Notes: generated by a model from the sequence alone, not told the origin. DNA of 64,000 nucleotides from Pseudomonas fluorescens (GCF_902497855.1 NZ_CABVHU010000017.1:62001-126000), one strand, 5' to 3'; counted from the first letter of the stretch, positions 1-8,960 are shown. Numbers and translations: made by a program.

Positions 1-2
1 TC

Positions 3-251
3 GACGCCGATGTTGTGCGCAAGACCATCTACGAGCGCTTCGACATGTCCCTGGGTACGGGGCTGGGCAAGATGAAAGGCCGGATGTTCCGTATTGGCCA
101 CTTGGGTGACTGCAACGACCTGATGTTGATGGCGACACTGACCGGCTGCGAAATGGGCTTGCAAATGGCCGGGGTGAAACTGCAGTCCAGCGGCGTGCTG
201 GCGGCCATGGATTACCTGGGAGGGCAATCCGTGCCGTTGCGGCGCGAATGA
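3..251 (+). CDS. Serine/alanine-glyoxylate aminotransferase family protein, C-terminal end (partial)
   Basis: The reading frame is open from the left edge of the window and ends at TGA 249-251, so only the last 82 codons are present. The stretch FRIGHLGDCNDLMLMATLTG is typical of the C-terminal domain of class V PLP-dependent aminotransferases of the serine-glyoxylate/alanine-glyoxylate group. The PLP lysine and the active site lie outside the window. A glyoxylate-linked aminotransferase fits the glyoxylate carboligase route encoded 3 kb downstream. The substrate (serine, alanine or another amino donor) cannot be decided from this fragment. A strong hairpin follows directly. Confidence 0.75.
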   Translation, partial: DADVVRKTIYERFDMSLGTGLGKMKGRMFRIGHLGDCNDLMLMATLTGCEMGLQMAGVKLQSSGVLAAMDYLGGQSVPLRRE

Positions 252-256
252 TGTGA

Positions 257-284
257 AAGCGCTGTGGCCTGGGCCACAGCGCTT
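257..284 (+). terminator. Perfect 13-bp inverted repeat after the aminotransferase
   Basis: AAGCGCTGTGGCC and its exact complement are separated by TG, six bases after the aminotransferase stop. It probably acts as a transcription terminator or 3' end stabiliser. There is no T-run after it, so intrinsic termination is less certain. Confidence 0.55.
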
Positions 285-350
285 GCTGCGACTAACTATC
301 CCGAATCCTCGTGTCGGTCAGCGAGAACAATAAGAAACTGGAGATAGAAC

Positions 351-1649
351 ATGAAGTTTTTACGTCTGCGCCCCACCACGGTGGTGCTGTTCATGCTGTG
401 CGCCATGTATTTCATTACCTACCTGGATCGTGTCAACGTCAGTACCGCGGCAGTCGGCTTCGGTAAGGAATTCAATCTGACCAAGACCGAGATCGGCATC
501 GTCTTCTCTGCCTTTGCGTATCCCTACCTGGTCTTCCAGATCATCGGTGGCTGGGTCAGTGACCGATTCGGCGCCAAGCGTACGCTGGTGGTGTGCGGGC
601 TGATCTGGGCCGGCGCTACGGTGCTGACAGGCCTGGCCGGTGGTTTCGTGTCGCTGATCATCGCCCGTGTGCTCCTCGGCCTCGGCGAAGGCGCGACCTT
701 TCCCGCGGCGACGGCGGCCATGTCCCGTTGGGTACCCAATGAGAAACGCGGATTTGCCCAAGGCATCACCCACGCCTTTGCGCGCCTGGGCAACGCCTTG
801 GCCCCGGCAGCGATGATCGCGGTCATGGCCACCTATGGCTGGCGGGAATCGTTCTATGTCTGCGCCGGCATCAGCTTCGTCTGGGTAGCGATCTGGGCAC
901 TGGTCTTCACGGAACTGCCCAAGGATCATCCGCGCATCTCGCCACAAGAGCTGAACGTGTTGCCTGCGCCCAAGGTGAAAAGCAAGGAGCCGCTGGCCTG
1001 GGGACGCCTGTTCAAACGCATGGCGCCGGTGACCATCGTCTACTTCTGCTATGGCTGGACGCTGTGGTTGCTGCTGAGCTGGGTGCCGATGTATTTCATG
1101 AACATGGGCCTGGATCTGAAGGGCACCGCCATCTTCGCCTCCACGGTGTTCTTCGGTGGTGTCGTCGGCGATACCCTGGGCGGTATCGTCAGTGACCGCA
1201 TCTATGCTCGCACCAAGGACCTGAACAAGGCACGCAGCCTGATGGTCGCCGTGTGCCTGGGGTTGACGCTGCTGTCCCTGGTACCTTTGATGTTCACCAA
1301 GGACATACATATTTCCCTGGCGTGCCTGGCCATCGGCTTCTTTTTCTCCGAGATGACGATCGGCCCGATGTGGGCCATCCCGATGGACATCGCACCGGAC
1401 CATTGCGGTACCGCCAGCGGCATGATGAACACCGGCTCGGCCATGGCGGCGATCGTCAGCCCGGTGGCGGCAGGATTGCTGATCGACAAATTCGGCAATT
1501 GGCAGCTGCCGTTCCTGGTCAGCATTATCCTGCTGGCAATTGGCGTCATTCTGTCTTTCCGCATGAAACCGCAGAACAAGTTCGAGTATGTGCAAGCGCC
1601 CCTGGCGCCGACCGTCGAGGCGCAAGCCGCCCCGGTCATCCTTAAATAA
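351..1649 (+). CDS. MFS transporter (anion:cation symporter type, carboxylate/sugar acid)
   Basis: A 432-residue inner-membrane protein with about 12 hydrophobic segments. The N-terminal part YLDRVNVSTA and the segment GGWVSDRFGAKRT between the second and third helices are characteristic of the anion:cation symporter (ACS) branch that carries glucarate, galactonate, phthalate and similar acids. The start is supported by CTGGAG seven bases upstream. It precedes a 2-keto-4-pentenoate hydratase-like gene and follows an aminotransferase, so the cargo is probably an organic acid feeding glyoxylate or hydroxy-acid metabolism. The exact substrate is not visible in the sequence. Confidence 0.85.
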   Translation: MKFLRLRPTTVVLFMLCAMYFITYLDRVNVSTAAVGFGKEFNLTKTEIGIVFSAFAYPYLVFQIIGGWVSDRFGAKRTLVVCGLIWAGATVLTGLAGGFVSLIIARVLLGLGEGATFPAATAAMSRWVPNEKRGFAQGITHAFARLGNALAPAAMIAVMATYGWRESFYVCAGISFVWVAIWALVFTELPKDHPRISPQELNVLPAPKVKSKEPLAWGRLFKRMAPVTIVYFCYGWTLWLLLSWVPMYFMNMGLDLKGTAIFASTVFFGGVVGDTLGGIVSDRIYARTKDLNKARSLMVAVCLGLTLLSLVPLMFTKDIHISLACLAIGFFFSEMTIGPMWAIPMDIAPDHCGTASGMMNTGSAMAAIVSPVAAGLLIDKFGNWQLPFLVSIILLAIGVILSFRMKPQNKFEYVQAPLAPTVEAQAAPVILK

Positions 1650-1660
1650 CATGCAGCCAC

Positions 1661-1678
1661 CCCCGCCTGCGGGCGGGG
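1661..1678 (+). terminator. Hairpin between the MFS gene and the hydratase
   Basis: CCCCGCC and GGCGGGG pair around TGCG in the 50-base gap after the transporter stop. It lacks a T-run, so it is more likely an attenuator or mRNA 3' protection than a full terminator. Confidence 0.4.
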
Positions 1679-1699
1679 CTTGAGAAATGGAGCGACACC

Positions 1700-2464
1700 T
1701 TGAATACAGCATCCCCCCCTTCGCGCCTGGCGCAATTGATCGTCGACGCGCAACGCGAGCGTAGCCCGTTGGGTGAGCTCGACGCCGACTTGTACCCTGC
1801 GGATTTCGCCAGTGCCTACCTGACCCAGCAAGAGATTCTTCGCCTGCGCGGCGTCGAGGCCGGCGGCTGGAAGATCGGCTCGAAATCCACCACCGGTCCG
1901 ATCCAGGGTTCCCCGCTGCCTCGGGACTGTCTGTTTGCATCCGCCAGCCAATTCGACCGTGGCGCTTACGCGCCGGTGGGTCTGGAACTGGAGATCGCCT
2001 TTCGCTTCAACCGTGCCTTCAGTCCGCGTGACCACGACTATAGCGACGAAGAGGTCATGGCCGGCGTTGGCGAAATGGCCGCCACCATTGAAATCGTCGC
2101 CAGTCGCTTTGCCGCCTGGCCGAAGATCGAGCCCTTGACCCAGTTGGCCGACCTGCTCAACCACGGCGCCCTGGTGGTGGGCGAATTCGTGCCTTACGAG
2201 GAACATTTCCCGTTCGCGCACCCGGCACTGGAACTGACCCTCAACGGCGACAGCATCGTACCCGCGGCGGTCGCCAACCCCGCGGGTGACCCGCGCCGAC
2301 TGCTGCCGTGGCTGGTCAATCATCACACCCGCCAGGGGCTGACCCTGCCCCAGGGCCTGGTCATCACCACCGGCTCCTTCACCGGCATGTTCCTCGCCGA
2401 AGGCCCCGGGGAGCTGAGTGGGCAGATCCGTGGCTTGCCGCCCGTGTCGCTGTCGCTGATCTAG
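1700..2464 (+). CDS. 2-keto-4-pentenoate hydratase / fumarylacetoacetate hydrolase-type protein
   Basis: 254 residues with the MhpD-like pattern: GGWKIGSKS near residue 53, GLELEIAFRF near 95, a GEMAATIEIVASR helix near 119 and TTGSFTGMFLAEGPG near the C-terminus (ordinary hydratases have TTGS.TG). Such enzymes hydrate 2-hydroxypentadienoates or decarboxylate 2-oxoacids using a bound divalent metal. The start is TTG, chosen because ATGGAGCG lies about nine bases upstream and the similarity begins immediately. Its stop overlaps the stop of the convergent LysR gene: both use the palindrome CTAG at 2461-2464. The natural substrate is unknown. Confidence 0.75.
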   Translation: MNTASPPSRLAQLIVDAQRERSPLGELDADLYPADFASAYLTQQEILRLRGVEAGGWKIGSKSTTGPIQGSPLPRDCLFASASQFDRGAYAPVGLELEIAFRFNRAFSPRDHDYSDEEVMAGVGEMAATIEIVASRFAAWPKIEPLTQLADLLNHGALVVGEFVPYEEHFPFAHPALELTLNGDSIVPAAVANPAGDPRRLLPWLVNHHTRQGLTLPQGLVITTGSFTGMFLAEGPGELSGQIRGLPPVSLSLI

Positions 2465-3369
2465 CTGCGCACCCAATAACCGGGGCGGCTGTAGACCTCC
2501 TTGAGGAAGGCAATGAAAAAACGCACCTTGGCCGGCAGGTAATGTTGCTGGGGGTACACACCCTGGATGTCGTAGCTGGGCAAGGCGAACTCATCGAGCA
2601 CCGTGGTGAGTTCGCCGCTGAGCAGCTCGCTCTGGATTTCCCAGACCGAACGCCAGCAAATGCCCAGGCCGCGCTTCGCCCAGTCAAACAGCAGTTCGCC
2701 GTCGTTGCAGTAAAGATTGCCGGCCACTTTGACCGCCACTTGCCGGCCGTCTTTCTGGAAGGTCCAGCCCCGGTGTTGCCCACCCTGCAGGCTAAACGCC
2801 AGACAGTTGTGGCGAGCGAGATCATCGAGGGTCTCGGGGGTGCCGTGGGTGGCAAAGTATCCCGGTGCACCGCAGACCACCCGACGATTGGCGGCCAGGG
2901 TGATCGCCACGTAATTGGGGTCCAGCACTTCACCGATGCGGATGCTCATGTCATAGCCCTCGCGCACCAGGTCGATGACGTTGTCGGTCAGGTCGAGGGA
3001 CAGCTTGAGGTCCGGAAACCGCGCCTGAAATTCCGGCGCATGCGGGGCCACATGCCGTCGGCCGAAGCCGGCCGGGGCGGTGATCATCAGGTGGCCGCGC
3101 ACCGCGCCGCGGTTCTCGCTGATGCTCGCATCGATCTCGTCGAACGACTGCAGCAACACCTTGGCCTGCTCCAGGTAGGCCTCACCCAATTCGGTGAGCG
3201 TCAGCCCGCGGGTTGACCGATGGATCAGCTTGACCCCGAGCCGCTGCTCCAGGGCAGTCAAGCGCCGCCCCATGATCACCGGAGTCACGCCGTCGGCCAA
3301 GGCCGCGGCCGCAAAACTGCCCCGGGACGCTACGAGCACGTAGCTGCGTAATTCCGTGTAACGATCCAT
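2461..3369 (-). CDS. LysR family transcriptional regulator (divergent from gcl)
   Basis: 302 residues with an N-terminal winged helix-turn-helix (YVLVASRGSFAAAALADGV, then RRLTALEQRLGVKLIHRSTR) and the periplasmic-binding-like effector domain. I start at MDRYTELRSYV because CAGGAG lies eight bases upstream; an earlier in-frame codon would add 15 unrelated residues. It is transcribed away from gcl across a 108-bp gap and is the natural candidate to control the glyoxylate carboligase operon. The effector is not known. The subgroup resembles regulators of the CrgA/DmlR type (GVYPQQHYLPAKVRFFIAFL at the C-terminus). Confidence 0.85.
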   Translation of the reverse strand: MDRYTELRSYVLVASRGSFAAAALADGVTPVIMGRRLTALEQRLGVKLIHRSTRGLTLTELGEAYLEQAKVLLQSFDEIDASISENRGAVRGHLMITAPAGFGRRHVAPHAPEFQARFPDLKLSLDLTDNVIDLVREGYDMSIRIGEVLDPNYVAITLAANRRVVCGAPGYFATHGTPETLDDLARHNCLAFSLQGGQHRGWTFQKDGRQVAVKVAGNLYCNDGELLFDWAKRGLGICWRSVWEIQSELLSGELTTVLDEFALPSYDIQGVYPQQHYLPAKVRFFIAFLKEVYSRPGYWVRS

Positions 3370-3477
3370 TCGATACTCCTGATACCGACAGAAAGGATAA
3401 AAGTGCCAGTTCACAAATCAGGCTAACAAATGGATGCTATCGATGTACAAAAAATATCGAATCCAGGAGAGCCTCCC
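3370..3477. promoter_or_regulatory. Divergent promoter region between LysR regulator and gcl
   Basis: A 108-bp gap between opposed starts. It is A+T richer than its surroundings around 3437-3470 (ATCGATGTACAAAAAATAT). It should hold the LysR binding site and both promoters, but no unambiguous -35/-10 pair could be assigned. Confidence 0.45.
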
Positions 3478-5253
3478 ATGCCCCTCATGAAAGCTATCGA
3501 AGCCGCCGTTCTGGTGATGCGCCGCGAAGGCATCGACACCGCCTTCGGCATTCCCGGCGCCGCGATCAATCCGCTGTATGCCGCGCTCAAGGCACTGGGC
3601 GGCATCGATCACGTACTGGCACGCCACGTCGAAGGCGCCTCGCACATGGCCGAGGGCTACACCCGTGCCGTGGCCGGCAACATCGGCGTGTGCATCGGTA
3701 CTTCGGGCCCCGCCGGCACCGACATGATTACCGGCCTGTATTCGGCGTCCGCCGATTCGATACCGATTCTCTGCATTACCGGCCAGGCACCGCGCGCCCG
3801 AATGCACAAGGAAGATTTCCAGGCCGTGGATATTTCCAGCATCGCCGCGCCGGTGTGCAAATGGGCGACGACCGTGATGGAACCTGGCCAGGTCCCCTAC
3901 GTTTTTCAGAAGGCCTTCCAGATCATGCGCAGTGACCGTCCGGGTCCGGTCCTGATCGACTTGCCCTTCGACGTGCAGATGGCCGAGATCGAGTTCGACA
4001 TCGATGCCTATGAACCCCTGCCCGTGGTCAAGCCCAAAGCCAGTCGCCAACAGGCGGAAAAAGCCATGGCCCTGCTCAACCAGGCCGAACGCCCGCTGAT
4101 CGTCGCCGGTGGCGGCATCATCAATGCCGACGCTTCGGCCCTGCTGGTGGAGTTCGCCGAACTGACCGGCATTCCGGTGATCCCTACCCTGATGGGCTGG
4201 GGCTGCATACCCGATGACCACCCGCAGATGGCGGGCATGGTCGGCCTGCAGACGTCCCACCGCTATGGCAACGCCACGATGCTCGAATCGGATGTGGTGA
4301 TCGGCATTGGCAATCGCTGGGCCAACCGGCATACCGGCTCGATCCCGGTGTACACCGAGGGCCGCCGGTTCATTCACATCGACATCGAACCGACCCAGAT
4401 CGGCCGGGTATTGATGCCGGAACTGGGCATCGTCTCGGACGCCGGCAGCGCCTTGTCCATGCTGCTGGAGGTCGCCCGTGAATGGCATACGGCCGGTCGC
4501 CTGAAACACTTCGCAACCTGGCTGGGCAGTTGCCAGGAGCGCAAAGCCCGCCTGCAACGCAAGACGCACTTCGACAACGTGCCGATCAAGCCGCAACGGG
4601 TGTACGAGGAGATGAACCGCTTTTTCGGCCAGGACACGTGCTACATCAGCACCATCGGCCTGTCGCAGATCGCCGGCGCGCAGTTCCTTCACGTCTACAA
4701 ACCTCGCCACTGGATCAATTGTGGCCAGGCCGGGCCCTTGGGCTGGACGATTCCGGCGGCCCTGGGCGTGGTCAAGGCCGATCCGCAGCGCCAGGTCGTC
4801 GCACTGTCCGGCGACTATGATTTCCAGTTCATGATTGAAGAACTGGCGGTGGGCGCGCAGTTCAAGTTGCCCTACATTCATGTGGTGGTGAACAACTCCT
4901 ACCTCGGCCTGATTCGCCAGTCCCAGCGGGGTTTCGACATGGACTATTGCGTGCAGCTGGCGTTCGACAATATCAATGCCCCGGAACTCGAAGGCTACGG
5001 CGTCGACCACGTCGCCGTCGCCGAAGGGCTGGGCTGCAAGGCGTTGCGCGTGACCGATCCGGCGCATCTGCAGGCCGCCTTCGCCGAGGCCCGCGAGCTC
5101 ATGGCCCGGCATCGCGTGCCGGTGGTGGTTGAAGTCATACTGGAGCGCGTCACCAACATCGCGATGGGCACCGAGATCAACGCGATCAACGAATTCGAAG
5201 CGCTGGCGCTGGTCGGCAACGATGCGCCAACCGCGATTTCGTTGCTGGACTAA
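3478..5253 (+). CDS. gcl: Glyoxylate carboligase (tartronate-semialdehyde synthase)
   Basis: A 591-residue ThDP enzyme that joins two glyoxylate molecules to tartronate semialdehyde and CO2. The length matches Gcl exactly when the ATG of MPLMKAIEAAV is used, which has GGAGA ten bases upstream. N-terminal ARHVEGASHMAEGYTRA matches Gcl rather than acetolactate synthase. The ThDP motif is SGDYDFQF with NNSYLGLI downstream (residues about 445-480), and an acetolactate-synthase-like FAD domain lies in the middle. It heads the gcl-hyi-glxR series and is divergent from a LysR gene. This route turns glyoxylate from purines, glycolate or allantoin into glycerate. Confidence 0.95.
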   Translation: MPLMKAIEAAVLVMRREGIDTAFGIPGAAINPLYAALKALGGIDHVLARHVEGASHMAEGYTRAVAGNIGVCIGTSGPAGTDMITGLYSASADSIPILCITGQAPRARMHKEDFQAVDISSIAAPVCKWATTVMEPGQVPYVFQKAFQIMRSDRPGPVLIDLPFDVQMAEIEFDIDAYEPLPVVKPKASRQQAEKAMALLNQAERPLIVAGGGIINADASALLVEFAELTGIPVIPTLMGWGCIPDDHPQMAGMVGLQTSHRYGNATMLESDVVIGIGNRWANRHTGSIPVYTEGRRFIHIDIEPTQIGRVLMPELGIVSDAGSALSMLLEVAREWHTAGRLKHFATWLGSCQERKARLQRKTHFDNVPIKPQRVYEEMNRFFGQDTCYISTIGLSQIAGAQFLHVYKPRHWINCGQAGPLGWTIPAALGVVKADPQRQVVALSGDYDFQFMIEELAVGAQFKLPYIHVVVNNSYLGLIRQSQRGFDMDYCVQLAFDNINAPELEGYGVDHVAVAEGLGCKALRVTDPAHLQAAFAEARELMARHRVPVVVEVILERVTNIAMGTEINAINEFEALALVGNDAPTAISLLD

Positions 5254-5265
5254 CAGCTGATTGAT

Positions 5266-5371
5266 GATCGTTCCCACGCTCTGCGTGGGAACGCAGCCCG
5301 GGACGCTCCGCGTCCCAAAGCGGACGCGGAGCGTCCATTGAGGCGTTCCCACGCAGAGCGTGGGAACGATC
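5266..5371. repeat. REP/BIME-type palindromic element between gcl and hyi
   Basis: The outer arms GATCGTTCCCACGCTCTGCG and its near-complement at the right end flank an inner inverted pair GGACGCTCCGCGTCC / GGACGCGGAGCGTCC. This is the 'GTTCCCACGC' BIME class common in fluorescent pseudomonads and can fold into one long hairpin within the gcl-hyi transcript. Confidence 0.8.
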
Positions 5372-5398
5372 CCAACAAAACATTAACGGGAGACCACC

Positions 5399-6181
5399 AT
5401 GCCGCGTTTCGCAGCCAACCTGTCCATGCTGTTCACTGAACAGGATTTTCTTACCCGTTTCAACGCTGCCGCCAAGGCCGGCTTCAGTGGCGTCGAATAC
5501 CTGTTCCCCTATGACTTCAGCTCCGCCGAGATCAAGGCCAGGCTCGATGCCAACGGCCTGACCCAGGTGCTGTTCAACCTGCCGGCCGGTGACTGGGCCA
5601 AGGGTGAGCGCGGTATCGCCTGCCTGCCGGAGCGGGTCGAAGAGTTCCGCGCCGGCGTCGATCTTGCCATCGCCTACGCCAACGTCCTGGGCAACACCCA
5701 GGTCAACTGCCTGGCGGGTATCCGTCCACAAGGCGTCGACGATGCCACCGTGGAAAAAACCTTCGTCGCCAACCTCAAGTACGCGGCCGACAAGCTGCAA
5801 GCGGCGGGCATCAAACTGGTGATGGAAGCGATCAACACCCGCGACATCCCCGGTTTCTATCTGAACAACACGGCGCAAGCCCTGTCGATTCGCGAGCAGG
5901 TCGGCAGCGCCAACCTGTTCCTGCAATACGACATCTACCACATGCAAATCATGGAGGGCGACCTGGCCCGCACCATGGCCGCGCACCTGGGCGAGATCAA
6001 CCACATCCAGTTGGCCGACAACCCTGGGCGCAACGAACCGGGTACCGGCGAAATCAACTACCGCTTCCTGTTCGAACACCTGGACCGCATCGGTTACCAG
6101 GGCTGGATCGGCTGTGAATACAAGCCGCTGACGACCACTGAAGCCGGCCTGGGCTGGCTCAAAACCCATAACGCGATCTGA
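5399..6181 (+). CDS. hyi: Hydroxypyruvate isomerase
   Basis: 260 residues, the usual Hyi length. It is a TIM-barrel sugar-isomerase-family enzyme interconverting hydroxypyruvate and tartronate semialdehyde. Recognisable segments are RFAANLSMLFTEQDFLTRF at the N-terminus, GVEYLFPYDF, VMEAINTRDIPGFYL (with the metal/catalytic Glu near residue 142), QYDIYHMQIMEGDL and GCEYKPLT (second Glu near 240). GGGAG lies eight bases upstream of the ATG. It sits between gcl and glxR, separated from each by a REP element. Confidence 0.93.
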   Translation: MPRFAANLSMLFTEQDFLTRFNAAAKAGFSGVEYLFPYDFSSAEIKARLDANGLTQVLFNLPAGDWAKGERGIACLPERVEEFRAGVDLAIAYANVLGNTQVNCLAGIRPQGVDDATVEKTFVANLKYAADKLQAAGIKLVMEAINTRDIPGFYLNNTAQALSIREQVGSANLFLQYDIYHMQIMEGDLARTMAAHLGEINHIQLADNPGRNEPGTGEINYRFLFEHLDRIGYQGWIGCEYKPLTTTEAGLGWLKTHNAI

Positions 6182-6193
6182 CACAGATCCCCC

Positions 6194-6277
6194 TGTAGGA
6201 GCTGGCTTGCCAGCGAAGGCGGCCTGGAGCCTTGCAGCGCCAATGAAGGCGCCTTCGCCGGCAAGCCGGCTCCTACA
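6194..6277. repeat. REP/BIME element between hyi and glxR
   Basis: TGTAGGAGCTGGCTTGCCAG on the left and the inverted copy GCAAGCCGGCTCCTACA on the right, both with the adjoining GCGAAGGC core. This is the standard Pseudomonas REP pair, a different class from the one after gcl. Confidence 0.85.
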
Positions 6278-6329
6278 AAGGCAGTTTCCCATTTGCTTGA
6301 AGCAGCAATAAAAACAAGAGGATTTTCCC

Positions 6330-7226
6330 ATGGCTAAAATCGGATTTATCGGCACGGGCATCATGGGCCTGCCCATGGCGCAAAACCTGGTCAAGGCCGG
6401 CCACCAGCTGTTCCTTTCCAGCCACCACGGCACGCCCCCGCCAGCACTCACCGGCGCCGGCGCCGAGGTGCTGCCGACCCCGCGGGAAGTGGCCCGGCAA
6501 GCTGAGTTCATCATTGTCATGGTCCCGGACACGCCCTATGTCGAGGCGGTGCTGTTCGGCGAAAACGGCGTGGCGCAAGGCACCGGCCCGGACAAAGTGG
6601 TGATCGACATGAGTTCGATTTCCCCCTCTGCGACCAAGGCGTTCGCGCAAAAAATCGTCGCCACCGGCGCCCGCTACCTGGATGCACCGGTCTCCGGCGG
6701 CGAGGTCGGTGCCAAGGCCGGGACCCTGAGCATCATGGTCGGCGGCGATCAAGCCGTGTTCGACCGCGCCCTGCCGCTGCTGCAATGCATGGGCAAGAAC
6801 ATCACCCTGGTCGGTGGCAACGGCGACGGTCAGACCGCCAAAGTAGCGAACCAGATCATTGTCGCCTTGAACATCCAGGCCGTGGCCGAAGCCCTGCTGT
6901 TTGCCTCGAAGAACGGTGCCGATCCAGCCAAGGTCCGTGAAGCGTTGATGGGTGGTTTTGCCTCGTCGAAGATTCTCGAAGTCCATGGCGAACGCATGAT
7001 CAAGGGTACGTTCGATCCGGGGTTCCGCATCGCCCTGCACCAGAAGGACCTGAACCTGGCGCTGGAAGGCGCCCGCGAGCTGCACCTCAACCTGCCCAAT
7101 ACCGCCAACGCCCAGCAGGTGTTCAGCACGTGCGCAGCCCTGGGCGGCAGCCAGTGGGACCACTCGGCGTTGATCAAGGGGCTGGAGCATATGGCCGGTT
7201 TTTCAATCCGCGGGCCCAACAGCTGA
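6330..7226 (+). CDS. glxR: 2-hydroxy-3-oxopropionate (tartronate semialdehyde) reductase
   Basis: A 298-residue member of the beta-hydroxyacid dehydrogenase family that reduces tartronate semialdehyde to D-glycerate with NAD(P)H. N-terminal Rossmann motif GFIGTGIMGLPMAQNL, substrate loop DAPVSGGEVGAKAGTLS near residue 118, and the catalytic lysine in GQTAKVANQI near residue 170. AGAGG lies ten bases before the ATG. It is the third gene of the glyoxylate route and is followed by a strong terminator; the glycerate kinase normally completing the pathway is not in the window. Confidence 0.93.
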   Translation: MAKIGFIGTGIMGLPMAQNLVKAGHQLFLSSHHGTPPPALTGAGAEVLPTPREVARQAEFIIVMVPDTPYVEAVLFGENGVAQGTGPDKVVIDMSSISPSATKAFAQKIVATGARYLDAPVSGGEVGAKAGTLSIMVGGDQAVFDRALPLLQCMGKNITLVGGNGDGQTAKVANQIIVALNIQAVAEALLFASKNGADPAKVREALMGGFASSKILEVHGERMIKGTFDPGFRIALHQKDLNLALEGARELHLNLPNTANAQQVFSTCAALGGSQWDHSALIKGLEHMAGFSIRGPNS

Positions 7227-7243
7227 AGCGTTCGACAGGTAAA

Positions 7244-7270
7244 AAAATCCCGCCGTACTGACGGGATTTT
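7244..7270. terminator. Bidirectional terminator between glxR and the malic enzyme gene
   Basis: AAAATCCCG and CGGGATTTT pair around a nine-base loop. The A-run on the left becomes a seven-T tract for the minus strand. It lies between two convergent genes and can serve both. Confidence 0.85.
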
Positions 7271-7283
7271 CTTGTCTGCTCCT

Positions 7284-8960
7284 TTACTCCGGACGGCGCA
7301 CGTATTGGCGATAGACCGGCTGCCAGAAATGCTGCTCGATGGCCGCCTGCAGGTCCTCCCCGGACAACGGCGGGGCAACGCTATCACGCTGCGCCGCCAT
7401 GCCGACTGCGAAGGCGATGCGCTTGCTCACCGCCTGGACTTCGCGCAACGGTGGCAGCATCTGCCCTGCCCCGGCGCTCTCGGCCAACGCCTGGGCCGAA
7501 GCCATGAGCATGCCGTCGGTGATGCGGGTGGCCTTGCTGGCAATCGCCCCCAGGCCGATGCCGGGGAAGATGTAGGAGTTATTGCACTGGGCAATGGGAA
7601 AGGTCTTGCCTGCCAGCTCAATCGGCAGGAACGGACTGCCGGTGGCCACCAGCGCCTGCCCGTCGGTCCATTGCAGGATGTCCTTGGGATGCGCCTCGAT
7701 CTGCGAGGTCGGGTTGGACAGCGGCATGATGATCGGTTGCGCACAATGGCTATGCATGGTCTGGACGATCTGTTGAGTGAATAACCCGGCCTTGCCCGAC
7801 ACGCCGATCAATACCGTCGGTTTGGCGTTGCTCACCACTTCGTGCAGCGACGGCCAGTCAGCGCTGAAATCCCACTGCGCCAGCGACTCGCTGGTATGTG
7901 CCAGGCGCTGCTGGAAATCGTAGAGATCGGGCTGGCGATCGGTCAGCAGCCCCTTGCTGTTGAGCAAGTAAACGCGACTGCGGGCCTGGGCCTCGCTCAA
8001 GCCTTCCAACTGCATGGCGGCGATGATCTGTTCGGCAATCCCGCAGCCGGCGGACCCGGCGCCGACAAACGCCACGGTCTGTTCGGACAGGCGCTGCCCC
8101 TTGACCTTGCACGCCGCGAGCAAGGTGCCCACGGTCACGGCGGCGGTGCCCTGGATGTCATCGTTGAAGCAGCACAGTTGATCGCGGTAACGCGCCAGCA
8201 ACGGCATGGCATTGGTCAGTGCAAAGTCTTCGAATTGCAGGATCGCGTCCGGCCAACGGCGCTGGATACCTTCGACAAAGGCTTGCAGGAACTGATCGTA
8301 GGCCGCCCCGCGAACGCGTTCTTCCCGACGGCCGAAGTACAGCGGATCGGCCAGCAGCGCCGGATTGTTGGTGCCCACATCCAGCACCACCGGCAATGTG
8401 TAGGCCGGGCTGATGCCGCCACAGGCCGTGTACAACGACAGTTTGCCGATGGGAATGCCCATGCCGCCGACACCCTGGTCGCCGAGCCCGAGAATGCGTT
8501 CGCAATCACTGACCACGATGACCTTCACATGGTCCTTGGTCACATTGTTGAGGATCTCATCGATGCGGTCCTGATCGGCAATGCTGATGAACAAACCGCG
8601 ATGGCTGCGATAGATTCGCGAGAATTCCTGGCAGACCTTGCCGACGGTGGGCGTGTAGATAATCGGCAGCATTTCGTCGAGGTGGTCATCGACCACGCGA
8701 TAGAACAGGGTCTCGTTGGAATCCTGGATCGAGCGCAACAGGATGTGCTTGTCCAGGTCGGTGCCGCAGGCCTGGTACTGCTGGTAGGCACGCGCGGCCT
8801 GCTGTTCGATGGTTTCGACCTGCTGAGGCAGCAACCCTTGCAGGTGCAAGGTTTCACGTTCCTGTTCGCTGAAAGCGGTGCCCTTGTTCAGCAGTGGCGT
8901 GCCCAGCAAGGTGGGGCCGGCGAAAGGAACCGGTACGGCTCGATCAATAGGGTTACTCAT
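7284..8960 (-). CDS. maeA: NAD-dependent malic enzyme
   Basis: A 558-residue single-polypeptide malic enzyme of the SfcA/MaeA type (oxidative decarboxylation of L-malate to pyruvate). Catalytic tyrosine segment LPIIYTPTVGKVCQEFS near residue 100, metal-binding CERILGLGDQGVGGMGIPIG with its downstream lysine, FNDDIQGTAAV near 260 and the Rossmann motif FVGAGSAGCGIAEQI near 295. AGGAGG lies seven bases before the ATG. It is convergent with glxR and divergent from a decayed alcohol dehydrogenase gene. Confidence 0.93.
   Translation of the reverse strand: MSNPIDRAVPVPFAGPTLLGTPLLNKGTAFSEQERETLHLQGLLPQQVETIEQQAARAYQQYQACGTDLDKHILLRSIQDSNETLFYRVVDDHLDEMLPIIYTPTVGKVCQEFSRIYRSHRGLFISIADQDRIDEILNNVTKDHVKVIVVSDCERILGLGDQGVGGMGIPIGKLSLYTACGGISPAYTLPVVLDVGTNNPALLADPLYFGRREERVRGAAYDQFLQAFVEGIQRRWPDAILQFEDFALTNAMPLLARYRDQLCCFNDDIQGTAAVTVGTLLAACKVKGQRLSEQTVAFVGAGSAGCGIAEQIIAAMQLEGLSEAQARSRVYLLNSKGLLTDRQPDLYDFQQRLAHTSESLAQWDFSADWPSLHEVVSNAKPTVLIGVSGKAGLFTQQIVQTMHSHCAQPIIMPLSNPTSQIEAHPKDILQWTDGQALVATGSPFLPIELAGKTFPIAQCNNSYIFPGIGLGAIASKATRITDGMLMASAQALAESAGAGQMLPPLREVQAVSKRIAFAVGMAAQRDSVAPPLSGEDLQAAIEQHFWQPVYRQYVRRPE

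Noticed and set aside
360..1940. 526-codon open frame on the minus strand over the MFS gene
   Set aside because: Antisense of a clear transporter; composition is Arg/His/Gln-rich as expected for shadow frames in G+C-rich DNA, no recognisable domain.
1202..2476. 424-codon minus-strand frame over the hydratase gene
   Set aside because: Shadow of the MFS and hydratase genes.
3418..5352. 644-codon minus-strand open frame over gcl
   Set aside because: Antisense of a well-supported ThDP enzyme; no domain in its translation.
5266..6277. CRISPR-like repeats around hyi
   Set aside because: These are two different REP/BIME palindromes, not regularly spaced direct repeats with unique spacers.
5186..6532. 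448-codon minus-strand open frame across the hyi region and REP elements
   Set aside because: Runs antisense through hyi and through repeats; no motif.
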